A stretch of 64,000 bases of DNA from Lachnospiraceae bacterium (GCA_900766925.1 CAAFXG010000343.1:1-64000); one strand, 5' to 3'; shown: positions 24,560 to 31,932, counted from the stretch's first letter. The notes: generated by a model from the sequence alone, not told the origin. A program made the numbers and translations.

Positions 24560-24673
24560 TTAATTCATTTCATCAAATATAGCTCCAGCTATACATATAG
24601 CAAGTACTCCAATTCCCCATATTACAGCTGTACCCATTAAGATACAAACTCCAATTTCAATTATATTAATCAT
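24560..24673 (-). CDS. Single-pass membrane peptide, 37 aa
   Basis: MINIIEIGVCILMGTAVIWG then a second hydrophobic stretch and a short polar end: one transmembrane helix of about 25 residues. AAAGGCGAG precedes ATG, and the start overlaps the upstream gene by 8 nt. Small phage membrane peptides can act in lysis or exclusion; no direct evidence here. Confidence 0.6.
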   Translation of the reverse strand: MINIIEIGVCILMGTAVIWGIGVLAICIAGAIFDEMN

Positions 24674-24905
24674 AATTCTCGCCTTTCACCTTACAGATTA
24701 AACGATGTAAAATAAGAGAGCTAAGATAGTCTGCATCGCCATATTCCCATAAACCAAAACGATTACGGATATCCATGCCCGCAGTCATATGATACTCTAA
24801 TCCATATTTATTAGTAAAATCTTTTTGACTTTTGGAAAGCTGCTCTTTATCAATATCATCTAATTCCGCATATAATATTTCTACAATTTTATCAATATTT
24901 ACCAT
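24666..24905 (-). CDS. Unknown protein, 79 aa
   Basis: Starts MVNIDKIVEILYAELDDIDK after GGAGG; overlaps neighbours on both sides, so it is part of a 25416-to-24560 operon. Helical, no motif recognised. Confidence 0.68.
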   Translation of the reverse strand: MVNIDKIVEILYAELDDIDKEQLSKSQKDFTNKYGLEYHMTAGMDIRNRFGLWEYGDADYLSSLILHRLICKVKGENYD

Positions 24906-25171
24906 ACATCCTCCGAAAAAAGTTCTGCATAAGTTTCCTCTTCTGGAACAATTAGCTGGTTTGCAGCTACTGCAATACGCTTGGCTTCATATCGATCAAC
25001 AAAACGATAATATGAAGTTAAAAAACCTTGAACATGAGTGGATTTGTCATAGTCAATATATTTATTATACATATCTTCGAAAATGTTGGCATGACGCTTA
25101 CCAGTAAAAATCTTTGGATATTTACTATCTTTTTTATAGAAATAGACAGCTGCAAACACAATCATTTCCAT
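24899..25171 (-). CDS. Unknown protein, 90 aa
   Basis: Starts MEMIVFAAVYFYKKDSKYPK; start shares the A of the upstream TGA (TGATG). Tyr- and Lys-rich, alpha/beta; no family recognised. Confidence 0.65.
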   Translation of the reverse strand: MEMIVFAAVYFYKKDSKYPKIFTGKRHANIFEDMYNKYIDYDKSTHVQGFLTSYYRFVDRYEAKRIAVAANQLIVPEEETYAELFSEDVW

Positions 25172-25416
25172 CAATGAACCCTCCTAATCATAAAAACTTC
25201 AGGACCACGATCTCTCTCCTGGCCTCGATAGAAACTATACATATGATCTGGCCGCAAAGCATAACCATAGTGCGTATGTAATCTTTTTGCTTCTTTTTCA
25301 AGCGAGGTATGATGATAAATATTATAGTTCATCCAATACAAAATCTCATGTCCCCAGAACACTGTACCAGGCTTAAAGGATATTAAGTTTGGGATGGATC
25401 TATCATAACACTCCAT
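25171..25416 (-). CDS. Unknown protein, 81 aa
   Basis: Starts MECYDRSIPNLISFKPGTVF, His/Tyr-rich (NYNIYHHTS). First gene of its operon, with a TTGACT-17-TATAAT promoter at 25478-25450. Confidence 0.65.
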   Translation of the reverse strand: MECYDRSIPNLISFKPGTVFWGHEILYWMNYNIYHHTSLEKEAKRLHTHYGYALRPDHMYSFYRGQERDRGPEVFMIRRVH

Positions 25417-25449
25417 ATAATAATCTCACTTTCATTTTTCTCTATATAT

Positions 25450-25500
25450 ATTATAACATACTTTTTATAAAAAGTCAAGAGAGACCTTTCGGTCTCCCTT
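25450..25500 (-). promoter_or_regulatory. Fused terminator-promoter
   Basis: Hairpin GGGAGACC-GAAA-GGTCTCTC (25500-25480) continues directly into TTGACTTTTT, whose first six bases are the -35 box (25478-25473); -10 TATAAT at 25455-25450. Third case of this design in the window. Confidence 0.82.
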
Positions 25501-25504
25501 AGTG

Positions 25505-25768
25505 TTAATTACAATATGGACAAGCTGCCGCTGATTCAAATAACTGATAAGTACCTTCACTCAAGAAAATACCACCATCTGGAGTATGGATCTCGCAACC
25601 TGTATCATCGTCATGCCAGCTTGTCACTGTAACACAATGACCTGACACTCCATCTGAAAAATGAGCATGTTTGAAGCTCAAATTACCAATGCCAATACTC
25701 TGATTACATCCACAAAGACAACCAAAACAGATACAAATTAACATACAAATGGCGATAATCTTTTTCAT
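25505..25768 (-). CDS. Small lipoprotein
   Basis: 87 aa. Signal peptide MKKIIAICMLICICFGCLCG with lipobox ending at C21; mature part is Cys/His-rich and ends CPYCN. Predicted to be lipid-anchored on the outer face of the host membrane. Phage lipoproteins of this size often act in superinfection exclusion (known for TP-J34 Ltp); here it is inference. Confidence 0.8.
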   Translation of the reverse strand: MKKIIAICMLICICFGCLCGCNQSIGIGNLSFKHAHFSDGVSGHCVTVTSWHDDDTGCEIHTPDGGIFLSEGTYQLFESAAACPYCN

Positions 25769-25770
25769 TA

Positions 25771-26043
25771 TTAATCCCTCTCCGTACGAATAGTTGTTTT
25801 AAAATAGCCACCAATCCAGCCAAAGGCTCCCGCAATCCATGGCAGCATAGAAGGTTCAAAACGGTTAGTGTTAAAAAGGGTATTAAGTGCTGTGCAGAGC
25901 GGGTTACCAATAACCAGTGAAGCAAGTCAACCGCCAAAATATGCAAGCCAAAACGAAACAAATGGTATAATAATAACAGTTACTGCGATTAGGGCAATCG
26001 CTCCAAAGATCGCGAGTACTGTATGTTCTTTATGTGAATACAT
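25771..26043 (-). pseudogene. Membrane protein interrupted by in-frame TGA
   Basis: From ATG 26043 (AGGAGGAATATAT before it) the frame encodes 38 residues ending FVSFWLAYFGG, meets TGA at 25929-25927, then continues without further stops for 51 residues (LASLVIGNPLCTALNTLFNT ...) to TAA at 25773. A Trp at the TGA would give a smooth FGGWLAS. Other genes here use TGA as a true stop and the tRNA-Trp reads UGG, so a TGG-to-TGA mutation or readthrough is more likely than recoding. Confidence 0.75.
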
Positions 26044-26058
26044 ATATATTCCTCCTAA

Positions 26059-26121
26059 TTGATTTTCCACGATTTTTTTGGTATAATATACTTGTATAAA
26101 GTGAAAGGAGAAAATCGTGGT
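26059..26121 (+). promoter_or_regulatory. Plus-strand promoter inside an inverted repeat
   Basis: TTGATT (26059-26064), 17-bp spacer, TATAAT (26082-26087) on the plus strand. The promoter is bracketed by CCACGATTTT (26067-26076) and AAAATCGTGG (about 26111-26120), a perfect 10-bp inverted repeat. AAAGGAG and GTG follow, but the ORF (112 aa) is antisense to a better minus gene. Confidence 0.6.
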
Positions 26122-26137
26122 GATTTATATTATAATG

Positions 26138-26314
26138 TTAATCTTCATCTTTGAGAGCTATATAAAAGGCTTCATCATAAATCATAACTGCCTTAATTGC
26201 GTCCGTTCCATGAAGCTTTTCCGCAAGGTTCAAAGCGGTATGCAGATCCTCTGCGGCAATATGGATTTTATCAATGTTATGTTCGGTTTCAATCAAAAAT
26301 TCAAACAATTTCAT
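26138..26314 (-). CDS. Unknown small protein, 58 aa
   Basis: MKLFEFLIETEHNIDKIHIA from ATG 26314 after GGAGG. Compact alpha/beta (one strand, two helices, strand). Last gene of the 27000-to-26138 set. Confidence 0.7.
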   Translation of the reverse strand: MKLFEFLIETEHNIDKIHIAAEDLHTALNLAEKLHGTDAIKAVMIYDEAFYIALKDED

Positions 26315-26315
26315 A

Positions 26316-26786
26316 TTATCCTCCAAAAGTCATTGTATAATTGCCGCAAGTCTGTCTTTCTTCATGACGCCAACACCATACTTCTTTGTCGTAACAAGGA
26401 CAGTCCGTACATAGTGCCGCAATTCGATCGGGATTTGGGACCATTGTTATGCTAACCATATTGCCTTGACGAATTTGCTTCTGGACCATCTTTGGGATTG
26501 GCGACGGATCCTGTTCAAACTTACATTGGCTGGCATGATCACACATATGACAAGTCCCCATTTTCTGTTGGCAATTGCCGCAAAATTCATGCCAAATTTC
26601 GTTTTGTTGTTCAAGAAATGATGGGCCGATTATAAAACTACCACATAGTTCACACTGATGTGGCGAGGTAATTCCTTTTGAACAGTAGTCCACTGCGGGA
26701 TCGATGGCTAGACCAGTTACCCCACAGTGACCTCCATCTTGCGTACGCAGAGCGCACTGCCCGCATTTAGTAACCGGTTCTTTCAA
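26316..26786 (-). CDS. Multi-zinc-finger protein
   Basis: About 156 aa with 20 cysteines in CxxC-type pairs (CGQC, CELC, CGNC, CHMC, CTDC and others), so probably four or more zinc sites. TTG at 26786 follows GAGGAGG by 9 nt and is preferred over ATG 26804, which has no site. Likely nucleic-acid or protein binding. Confidence 0.7.
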   Translation of the reverse strand: MKEPVTKCGQCALRTQDGGHCGVTGLAIDPAVDYCSKGITSPHQCELCGSFIIGPSFLEQQNEIWHEFCGNCQQKMGTCHMCDHASQCKFEQDPSPIPKMVQKQIRQGNMVSITMVPNPDRIAALCTDCPCYDKEVWCWRHEERQTCGNYTMTFGG

Positions 26787-27000
26787 TCCGTTCTGCCTCC
26801 TCATAATTTACAAATTCGAGGCACTCGCATTCTTCGAGCATTTCAAGTTTTACGGAGCAAAGGTCTTTACCGTAATAATCCTCGATATGTTTAGTTGCTT
26901 CGGTGAAAGTAGACGCGAAGGTACAACCAGATGCTTTACGCATTTCGCTATCACATTCGTCCCAATATTCAACCCAATAAAGTGTAGGATAAATTTTCAT
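26767..27000 (-). CDS. Unknown protein, 77 aa
   Basis: MKIYPTLYWVEYWDECDSEM; beta strands then a helix with CTFASTFTEATKHIEDYY, a pattern common in small phage proteins. Overlaps the zinc-finger gene. Confidence 0.68.
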   Translation of the reverse strand: MKIYPTLYWVEYWDECDSEMRKASGCTFASTFTEATKHIEDYYGKDLCSVKLEMLEECECLEFVNYEEAERIERTGY

Positions 27001-27003
27001 ATG

Positions 27004-27201
27004 TTATACCTCCTCATCATCTACTATACGAACGATTGCTACGACCTCATCAAGATCGAGATAGCAAGGTTTGTTATGTTTTATATTAGAAAAGGAAACG
27101 GAAGTTAGTTTTCCTGTCAAAGTATTCCGTGAAGTTTCGAGATTTTCGGCGATCACGGAAAATTCGACGCCGTTACGTAGAATTACTCGAAATGTCATCA
27201 T
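27004..27201 (-). CDS. Unknown protein, 65 aa
   Basis: Starts MMTFRVILRNGVEFSVIAEN after GGAGG at 9 nt. Longer upstream extension in the same frame lacks a start site and overlaps the next gene. Small beta-rich domain. Confidence 0.68.
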   Translation of the reverse strand: MMTFRVILRNGVEFSVIAENLETSRNTLTGKLTSVSFSNIKHNKPCYLDLDEVVAIVRIVDDEEV

Positions 27202-27202
27202 A

Positions 27203-27514
27203 TTAATATACCTCCGTGAATAGCCAAAGATTAGGGTTCTCGTCAGCTCTTTCGGGGAAGAACTTATGAAGAGCGATTGCCGCAGGATTATTCGTTTCAT
27301 CTCCCCAATCAATGTCGCCCACATCAAGTACACTACCTTCGGAGCAGAATCTGGACTCAATAGCAAGAATATAGTCACCGCCGCACCAACTATTAAGACA
27401 GAACAGATAACCATAATCAGTTAGTTCTTCTGCGTCCTCCTCGGGAATGCGGTTAATATCTGCTTCCTTGATGATCCATCCTTTTGCCAAACCACTACGA
27501 TACTCAACTGACAT
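27203..27514 (-). CDS. Acidic protein, 103 aa
   Basis: From MSVEYRSGLAKGWIIKEADI; strongly acidic centre (EEDAEELTDYGYL). First gene of the minus operon running to 26138, behind a promoter at 27582-27554. Size and charge would fit an inhibitor of a host enzyme, but no family is recognised. Confidence 0.7.
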   Translation of the reverse strand: MSVEYRSGLAKGWIIKEADINRIPEEDAEELTDYGYLFCLNSWCGGDYILAIESRFCSEGSVLDVGDIDWGDETNNPAAIALHKFFPERADENPNLWLFTEVY

Positions 27515-27553
27515 ACCTATTACCATTTCCTTTCTCTTTTATTTTACATATAT

Positions 27554-27582
27554 ATAATATCATATTTTTTTATAAAAATCAA
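27554..27582 (-). promoter_or_regulatory. Sigma-70-type promoter
   Basis: TTGATT-17-TATTAT, start of the minus-strand operon; the plus-strand block begins about 100 bp to the right. Confidence 0.68.
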
Positions 27583-27683
27583 CTGAGGTATTGTTAATTA
27601 TGATTAATTGTTATACTTTGTCGGACAAAAAAGGATAAAATATTCATTTGAATTTTTATATAGGGATGAAAGGAGGTAATGTA

Positions 27684-27833
27684 ATGGCAGATGAAATGGG
27701 AAAGATGTCAATTCGCATTGACCTTGAAGATAAAGAAGCATTGGCAAAATATGCCAAGGAAAATGACTTAACTATGTCACAATTGATCAGACGCATGATC
27801 AAAGAGTTCTTAAAGAACCATCAAAACGATTAA
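27684..27833 (+). CDS. Ribbon-helix-helix-type DNA-binding protein
   Basis: 49 aa from MADEMGKMSIRIDLEDKEAL, start set by AAAGGAGG at 8 nt. Beta strand MSIRIDL, helix KEALAKYAKEN, turn, helix SQLIRRMIKEFLKN: a complete MetJ/Arc-like fold. A TTTGTCGGACAAA near-palindrome about 60 bp upstream could be its operator (inference). Confidence 0.8.
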   Translation: MADEMGKMSIRIDLEDKEALAKYAKENDLTMSQLIRRMIKEFLKNHQND

Positions 27834-27850
27834 GAGAGAGGAATGCCAAT

Positions 27851-28042
27851 ATGCAAAACGATATGCAAACAGTTTATTCCCTTCGCGTAAGATTGGAGTT
27901 GCGCAAATGCGGAATAGAACCTTTAATGGAAAATGATAATCCATACAAACCAGGTCTTCGTTGTTGGGTTTATGAAAAAAATGAAGACTTTCTCCGGGCG
28001 TTTGACGCAATTATGGTAGCGTCAAAGAAAGGAGGCAAATAA
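27851..28042 (+). CDS. Unknown protein, 63 aa
   Basis: MQNDMQTVYSLRVRLELRKC; ends with the ribosome-binding site and start of the next gene (TAATG), so the two are translated together. No family recognised. Confidence 0.7.
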   Translation: MQNDMQTVYSLRVRLELRKCGIEPLMENDNPYKPGLRCWVYEKNEDFLRAFDAIMVASKKGGK

Positions 28043-28428
28043 TGGCAGAATTGAATCGATTTGTCTTCTATGGAGAATGGATTGAAAATATTAAACAGTT
28101 GCCAATAGAGCAGCAAGATAAAATTATCGCAGAAATCGTTCGTTACGGAATTGGCGGAGAAAGCGCTCATGCCGATGATGTAGTTGTACAATCTTTCGTT
28201 AACTTTTCGAAAGGGGCAATTGATAAATCCAAGAGTGACTATTTGCAGAAAGTAGAAGCTGGATCAAAATTTGGTCGTAAAAAAACTGTGGATAATGCGG
28301 CCATATATCAATTAGCAAGAGAAGGAAAGAATTCAACGCAGATTGCGGCCGAGCTTAACATCAGTAAATCCGCGGTAGATCATAGTGAGGGATGGAGTCA
28401 TAGAAAAGAAGATGGTTTTGTATTTTAA
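28042..28428 (+). CDS. Replication-type phage protein (DUF6291-like) with HTH
   Basis: 128 aa. Residues 1-75 (FVFYGEWIENIKQLPIEQQ ... EIVRYGI ... AIDKSKSDY) match the short helical domain found at the N-terminus of many phage replication proteins. Residues 85-115 (NAAIYQLAREGKNSTQIAAE...SKSAVDHS) form a helix-turn-helix. The TTTGCAAA array begins right after the stop codon, as in iteron origins next to their initiator. Confidence 0.7.
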   Translation: MAELNRFVFYGEWIENIKQLPIEQQDKIIAEIVRYGIGGESAHADDVVVQSFVNFSKGAIDKSKSDYLQKVEAGSKFGRKKTVDNAAIYQLAREGKNSTQIAAELNISKSAVDHSEGWSHRKEDGFVF

Positions 28429-28436
28429 TTGCGGTT

Positions 28437-28600
28437 TTGCAAAAAGTCTTTGCAAAATTTGCAAATTTTGCAAAAAGTTTGTACAAACATTTGTACAAGT
28501 GCAATTGATTTTTGCATTTTGTACAAAGCAATATATAATATACAATTTTGCAAAGAAATTTGCAATTTTGCAAACAAGTTGCAAAATTTTGCAAATTCCC
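28437..28600. repeat. Iteron-like TTTGCAAA / TTTGTACAAA array
   Basis: About twelve copies of TTTTGCAAA-type palindromes (for example near 28437, 28450, 28458, 28466, 28551, 28570, 28579, 28591) interleaved with TTTGTACAAA variants (28477, 28489, 28518). Many reading frames stay open because of the repeats, so the ORFs here are not genes. Three more copies follow at 29195-29225. Candidate replication origin or operator cluster. Confidence 0.65.
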
Positions 28601-28673
28601 TTGACAAAATAGGGGGCGGCTCAGCTGATAGGGGGGCACACAAAGGCTGGCCCGCAATAAAATAAAGGGCTAT

Positions 28674-28702
28674 TTGAAAAATCAAAATAAAAATGATATA
28701 AT
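28674..28702 (+). promoter_or_regulatory. Plus-strand promoter
   Basis: TTGAAA (28674-28679), 17-bp spacer, TATAAT (28697-28702), leading to the gene at 28750. Confidence 0.72.
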
Positions 28703-28749
28703 ATAGATAGTAATAAAAGAAAAATGAAATGAAAGGAACCGCAAGAAAA

Positions 28750-29193
28750 ATGAGTCAAAATTTCAATTATTCAAATGGGATAGTCGGCAAATGGAAGAGC
28801 TATCCAGTTGAAGTTATTAAACAGAAGGATTATGATAGTATTACACCATCGTCTACTACTATCTATGCTTTGTCTGTTGGAGACCATGAACCTCTTAAAT
28901 TAGTCTTGAAGGATAGTGTTATTGGGATGATGTCTCCTTTTGGAGATGTTAGTGAATTTAATAATCCTACGCCGTATTATAGACCGAAGAAGATGGTAGA
29001 GAAACCTAAGTCTAAAAATAAGTATAAGGAGAAACATTCTGATGACGAATGCCCTGTACGCGTTAGTGTTGAATATAATGTTGAAGAGATTGCGGACTTG
29101 GATCTTTTGACACTTAGTAAACCTATTGATGAGTATCTTGAGCGTGCGATGCAGACTGTAGCATATGAAAGTGTCCTTTTTGCAGACGGTTAA
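28750..29193 (+). CDS. Unknown protein, 147 aa
   Basis: From MSQNFNYSNGIVGKWKSYPV, with GAAAGGAA upstream; 28729 is an alternative start. Beta-rich N-half, Lys-rich linker, acidic C-half. Lies between the two clusters of TTTGCAAA motifs, so a role in replication control is conceivable. Confidence 0.65.
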   Translation: MSQNFNYSNGIVGKWKSYPVEVIKQKDYDSITPSSTTIYALSVGDHEPLKLVLKDSVIGMMSPFGDVSEFNNPTPYYRPKKMVEKPKSKNKYKEKHSDDECPVRVSVEYNVEEIADLDLLTLSKPIDEYLERAMQTVAYESVLFADG

Positions 29194-29354
29194 TTTTTGC
29201 AAAAACTTTTTTGCAAAATGTGCAAAGTAAGAAAATGGTGGTAGGAATAGAGTAAAATAGTGTAAGTGTGGTGCCCCCGGCTCGCCTAGAACATATGATT
29301 GTTTTTACCGTTACCGTTGCCGTAATTTACTTATATATATAAAAAATATGAAGA

Positions 29355-29388
29355 CCCAGCCTTGCTCTTTGAGCATAGCTGGGCTTTT
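29355..29388 (+). terminator. Plus-strand terminator
   Basis: CCCAGC/GCTGGG stem with inner TGCTC/GAGCA pairing, then CTTTTCTATTT. Ends the plus-strand block. Confidence 0.75.
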
Positions 29389-29418
29389 CTATTTGCCTCT
29401 CTACTGGACAAAAATAAA

Positions 29419-29451
29419 GTCGTGTGGAAAGATATCCACACGACCTTTTTT
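29419..29451. terminator. Bidirectional terminator
   Basis: GTCGTGTGG/CCACACGAC 9-bp stem flanked by T-runs on both strands; separates the convergent plus block and the minus gene at 29454. Confidence 0.85.
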
Positions 29452-29453
29452 CG

Positions 29454-29912
29454 TTACATTTTTAGACCATTTGCTTTAAGAAATGCGTCAATAGGATCGA
29501 TTGAAGTTTTCTTGACCACACGGCAAGACTTGTAATCACGCTTCAGCTCAGGATGCTCTGCCTTAAGAGAGTCAAGCATCTTCTGGAGATCGTCGAATAC
29601 AGGCATCACCTTTACGACCTCATCCCGTGCTTCGTCCATCGCCTTAACGAGTTCAGCTGCTGGAATATGGTTGCGCAGCTCAGGATCATAGATCTCAGGA
29701 TAAAACTCTTCAATAAAGTCAATGAGTTCACCGAGCATGTGCTCCATGCAAGCGACCTTTCTCTCTGCGGCCTTGGTCGCTTCAGCGGCCTTCTTATCGG
29801 CCTCAGCCTTTTCCTTAACTGCGGCATTCAGCGCATCCGCGAATGCGTTTGCGATTGCCTGAGGATCTTCACCGTTCTGCAGTGCGGCAAGAATATCTTT
29901 CTGATTGTACAT
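29454..29912 (-). CDS. Coiled-coil phage protein
   Basis: 152 aa from MYNQKDILAALQNGEDPQAI; ATG 29912 is 9 nt after GGAG. Residues 30-60 are an Ala/Lys/Glu coiled coil, followed by a helical domain and a C-terminal SIDPIDAFLKANGLKM. Function unknown. Confidence 0.75.
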   Translation of the reverse strand: MYNQKDILAALQNGEDPQAIANAFADALNAAVKEKAEADKKAAEATKAAERKVACMEHMLGELIDFIEEFYPEIYDPELRNHIPAAELVKAMDEARDEVVKVMPVFDDLQKMLDSLKAEHPELKRDYKSCRVVKKTSIDPIDAFLKANGLKM

Positions 29913-29946
29913 ATGCATAATCTCCTTTTCTTTATCTTATGTATAT

Positions 29947-30098
29947 ATTATACCAAAAATTTTTTGTAAATTCAAGTTACCGTTCGGCGCATATGTCTTT
30001 TTTTTATATTATAACATATTTTTTATATAAAATCAAATTGCCGAACTTATTTAAGCTCCCCCCGATTATATTATACAAAAATTTTATATAAAAATCAA
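29947..30098 (-). promoter_or_regulatory. Three tandem promoters
   Basis: TTGATT-17-TATAAT at 30098-30070 and 30036-30008, and TTGAAT-17-TATAAT at 29975-29947, spaced 62 and 61 bp, all reading into the coiled-coil gene. TTCGGC (about 30040-30050) and GCCGAA (about 29983-29992) form an inverted repeat around the middle promoter. Confidence 0.72.
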
Positions 30099-30252
30099 GC
30101 TGCGAAAACTTGTCCAAGACAAGTAACGCAGCTCTTCTGTAGCTAACTACGAGTTAGCTACGCTAAGCTTGCCGAGCAAGCCATGATCTTCATTGCGCAA
30201 GATCGAATTTGTTCGATCGGCGCGAGCATATGCGGCCGCGCTGTCGCGGCCG
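30098..30252. repeat. Tandem array of six hairpins
   Basis: Consecutive perfect stems: AGCTGCG/CGCAGCT enclosing ACTTGTC/GACAAGT (30098-30133); a 10-bp stem GTAGCTAACT/AGTTAGCTAC with a 3-nt loop (30139-30161); GCTTGC/GCAAGC, 3-nt loop (30167-30181); GATCTT/AAGATC (30185-30204); GATCGAA/TTCGATC (30201-30218), sharing GATC with the previous stem; CGGCCGCG/CGCGGCCG (30233-30252). Each has a different sequence. Upstream of the three promoters on the minus strand. Could be a structured RNA, protein-binding array or replication terminus. Confidence 0.7.
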
Positions 30253-30255
30253 GGC

Positions 30256-30270
30256 ATTTTCGGGAAAAAT
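30256..30270. repeat. 15-bp repeat, left copy
   Basis: ATTTTCGGGAAAAAT is found again, identical and in the same orientation, at 48970-48984. The two copies bracket the accessory region. Confidence 0.5.
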
Positions 30271-30336
30271 AAGGCGCATATGCAAGGGCTGGCTTTCAAC
30301 GAAAAAAATTGCATATGGGGTCACGCGGGCGAAATT

Positions 30337-30363
30337 CGGGCCGCAACGCCCAAGGGCGGCCCG
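30337..30363 (-). ncRNA. GC hairpin element E1
   Basis: CGGGCCGC/GCGGCCCG stem with an 11-nt loop, just downstream of a minus-strand TTGACA-17-TATAAT promoter (30406-30378). First of eleven such elements. Confidence 0.5.
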
Positions 30364-30455
30364 TTGAATCCCCTGTTATTATACCACATTGGGGGCGGTT
30401 TGTCAAGCCCCGGGCCGCAAAAAATTTTCGTCAAATTGCACAAAAAAACGGGGGA

Positions 30456-30560
30456 TTAAAATCCCCCAAAAGTGATAAACCCTTTATCTCCGCTTGCTTT
30501 CCACGGGTGACGAATACCCATTTTTTTGCACCACAGATATTTTTTAATGCGTCTCATCAT
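30456..30560 (-). CDS. Small basic peptide, 34 aa
   Basis: MMRRIKKYLWCKKMGIRHPW..., start overlaps the upstream stop (ATGATGA). The stop codon lies inside a GGGGGATT/AATCCCCC terminator followed by GTTTTTTTG. Coding status rests on coupling only. Confidence 0.45.
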   Translation of the reverse strand: MMRRIKKYLWCKKMGIRHPWKASGDKGFITFGGF

Positions 30561-30730
30561 TTCTCAAAAGCCGTCCTTTCTTCGTCTTCACAGATGTAAT
30601 CATCATCTTTATCCCAAAAGTAGGAAAAATCATCGCATTCATTCATGGGGTCTTCAATTCCGCATTCACCCTTTTTGAAGTATGGACAATCCCACCCATT
30701 ACAAGGGCAATAAATTTTTTTCGTTCTCAT
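30557..30730 (-). CDS. Cys-rich acidic small protein, 57 aa
   Basis: MRTKKIYCPCNGWDCPYFKK and a second half rich in Asp/Glu; five cysteines in a zinc-knuckle-like spacing. ATG overlaps the upstream TGA (ATGA). Confidence 0.6.
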   Translation of the reverse strand: MRTKKIYCPCNGWDCPYFKKGECGIEDPMNECDDFSYFWDKDDDYICEDEERTAFEK

Positions 30731-30909
30731 ACACATTCACTCCCATCAAACCAAGGTGTACAAAACAACTTCATTTCCATGATAACAGAATTTTCATGCT
30801 GTCCCGCAAGGTCTCGGGCTTCCTCAAAACTGAGACAAGGCACACCAGCAAATCTTCCATCATCTTTCACAACTGCCCACAGAGTATCAGTCCACTTAAA
30901 ATCTCTCAT
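30727..30909 (-). CDS. Unknown protein, 60 aa
   Basis: MRDFKWTDTLWAVVKDDGRF; AGAGAGGTAA site before ATG and promoter TTGACA-17-TATACT at 30964-30936. Head of a three-gene operon. Confidence 0.65.
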   Translation of the reverse strand: MRDFKWTDTLWAVVKDDGRFAGVPCLSFEEARDLAGQHENSVIMEMKLFCTPWFDGSECV

Positions 30910-30946
30910 TGTGTTTACCTCTCTTTCTGTTTACAGTATACCACAT

Positions 30947-31186
30947 TTACTGCCCATTGTCAAGCAGTAAAATGGTATTTTCATCAAAAACATTGCGGAA
31001 AATACTTTCCATGATGTGCTCATCATACACATGATTAAGCAACTTGTGAGCGTAACGCAGATAATACCACCAATCGCCAAAAGTGGCAAATTCGTCAAGG
31101 TAGAAGAAATAAGCATCGGTAATGGTATCAAACTTGTGTACATGGATAACATTTTTGCGACCAACAATTAAAATTACATTCTTCAT
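30947..31186 (-). CDS. Unknown protein, 79 aa
   Basis: MKNVILIVGRKNVIHVHKFD; alpha/beta, with DEFATFGDWWYYLRYAHKLL. Own promoter TTGACA-17-TATGAT at 31244-31216. The next promoter downstream overlaps its last codons. Confidence 0.65.
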   Translation of the reverse strand: MKNVILIVGRKNVIHVHKFDTITDAYFFYLDEFATFGDWWYYLRYAHKLLNHVYDEHIMESIFRNVFDENTILLLDNGQ

Positions 31187-31290
31187 AGTGATTACCTCTC
31201 TTTCTTTCTGTAATAATCATACCACAAAATGCGGAGTTTGTCAAGGGGTTTTTGAAAAAAATTTTGGCCCGGGCCGCAAGGGGCGAGGGC

Positions 31291-31932
31291 TTAAGCCCAA
31301 GCCTTGCGCTCAATATTTGCGTTCATTTCAAGGCAAGCCTTAAAAATTTGCGCTTCAATTAGTACATCTTCTAAGCCAGTATGACTTTCTACAAAATCAA
31401 GGTCGTTTGAAATATACTTGAAAAGAATTTCAGCAGTAAGACGAGGGCGAGAGCCTACACAAAAATCGTTATCAATGCAAAACTGTTTATAGGCTTCATC
31501 TTTTCCAAAGGTCTGACGAGCCATTTTGAGACTGTCCCAAATTTCCACCCCATAGGGAAAGAAATAGCGATACTTTGAGCAAGTCAACCAACGCTGAGTA
31601 GTAGAGCAAGAGCGATAGTCAAAAGGGGCATTGTGAGCAACAATCGCGCCGACTTCAAAATTTTTGCAATCTTCGTGAAGTGCCTTGCGAATGTTCTTGA
31701 AAGTCTTTAACTCACGCACACCGCTTTTAATGTCTGCCCAATACTGCGGAATTTTATCAGCGAAAAATGCTTCGCTCATCAAAAGCGTTTCTTCAAGAAA
31801 AATATCGGCAACCACGAACGACCGAGTTTCGATAATCTCAAAATTTTCATTTAGGACTGCCCAACCTACATCATAGCAGATAGGGCTGTCAAAGCCATTA
31901 GTGGTTTCTGTATCAAGCACAATGTAATTCAT
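31291..31932 (-). CDS. DnaQ-like 3'-5' exonuclease (copy 1)
   Basis: 213 aa. ExoI motif VLDTETTNG (DxE), ExoII-like AHNAPFDYRSC (N-x-x-x-D) and ExoIII region HTGLEDVLIEA with catalytic Asp: a DEDD exonuclease. Paralog at 41161-41826. Could trim DNA or RNA, including the small RNAs of this region. GGCCCGGGCC palindrome plus T-run ends the unit. Confidence 0.88.
   Translation of the reverse strand: MNYIVLDTETTNGFDSPICYDVGWAVLNENFEIIETRSFVVADIFLEETLLMSEAFFADKIPQYWADIKSGVRELKTFKNIRKALHEDCKNFEVGAIVAHNAPFDYRSCSTTQRWLTCSKYRYFFPYGVEIWDSLKMARQTFGKDEAYKQFCIDNDFCVGSRPRLTAEILFKYISNDLDFVESHTGLEDVLIEAQIFKACLEMNANIERKAWA

Noticed and set aside
25771..26043. TGA recoded as Trp genome-wide
   Set aside because: Several genes end properly at TGA (for example 8259, 12922, 25171) and the phage tRNA-Trp has a CCA anticodon.
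26117..26455. 112-aa plus-strand ORF behind a good promoter and AAAGGAG
   Set aside because: It is antisense to two minus genes with better sites and more protein-like composition; the promoter is kept, the ORF is not.
28385..28685. Several overlapping ORFs on both strands
   Set aside because: They arise from TTTGCAAA repeats that keep frames open; composition is Lys/Cys/Phe repeats.
30193..30599. Plus-strand ORFs over the hairpin array and E1
   Set aside because: No ribosome-binding sites; they cross palindromes and a minus-strand operon.
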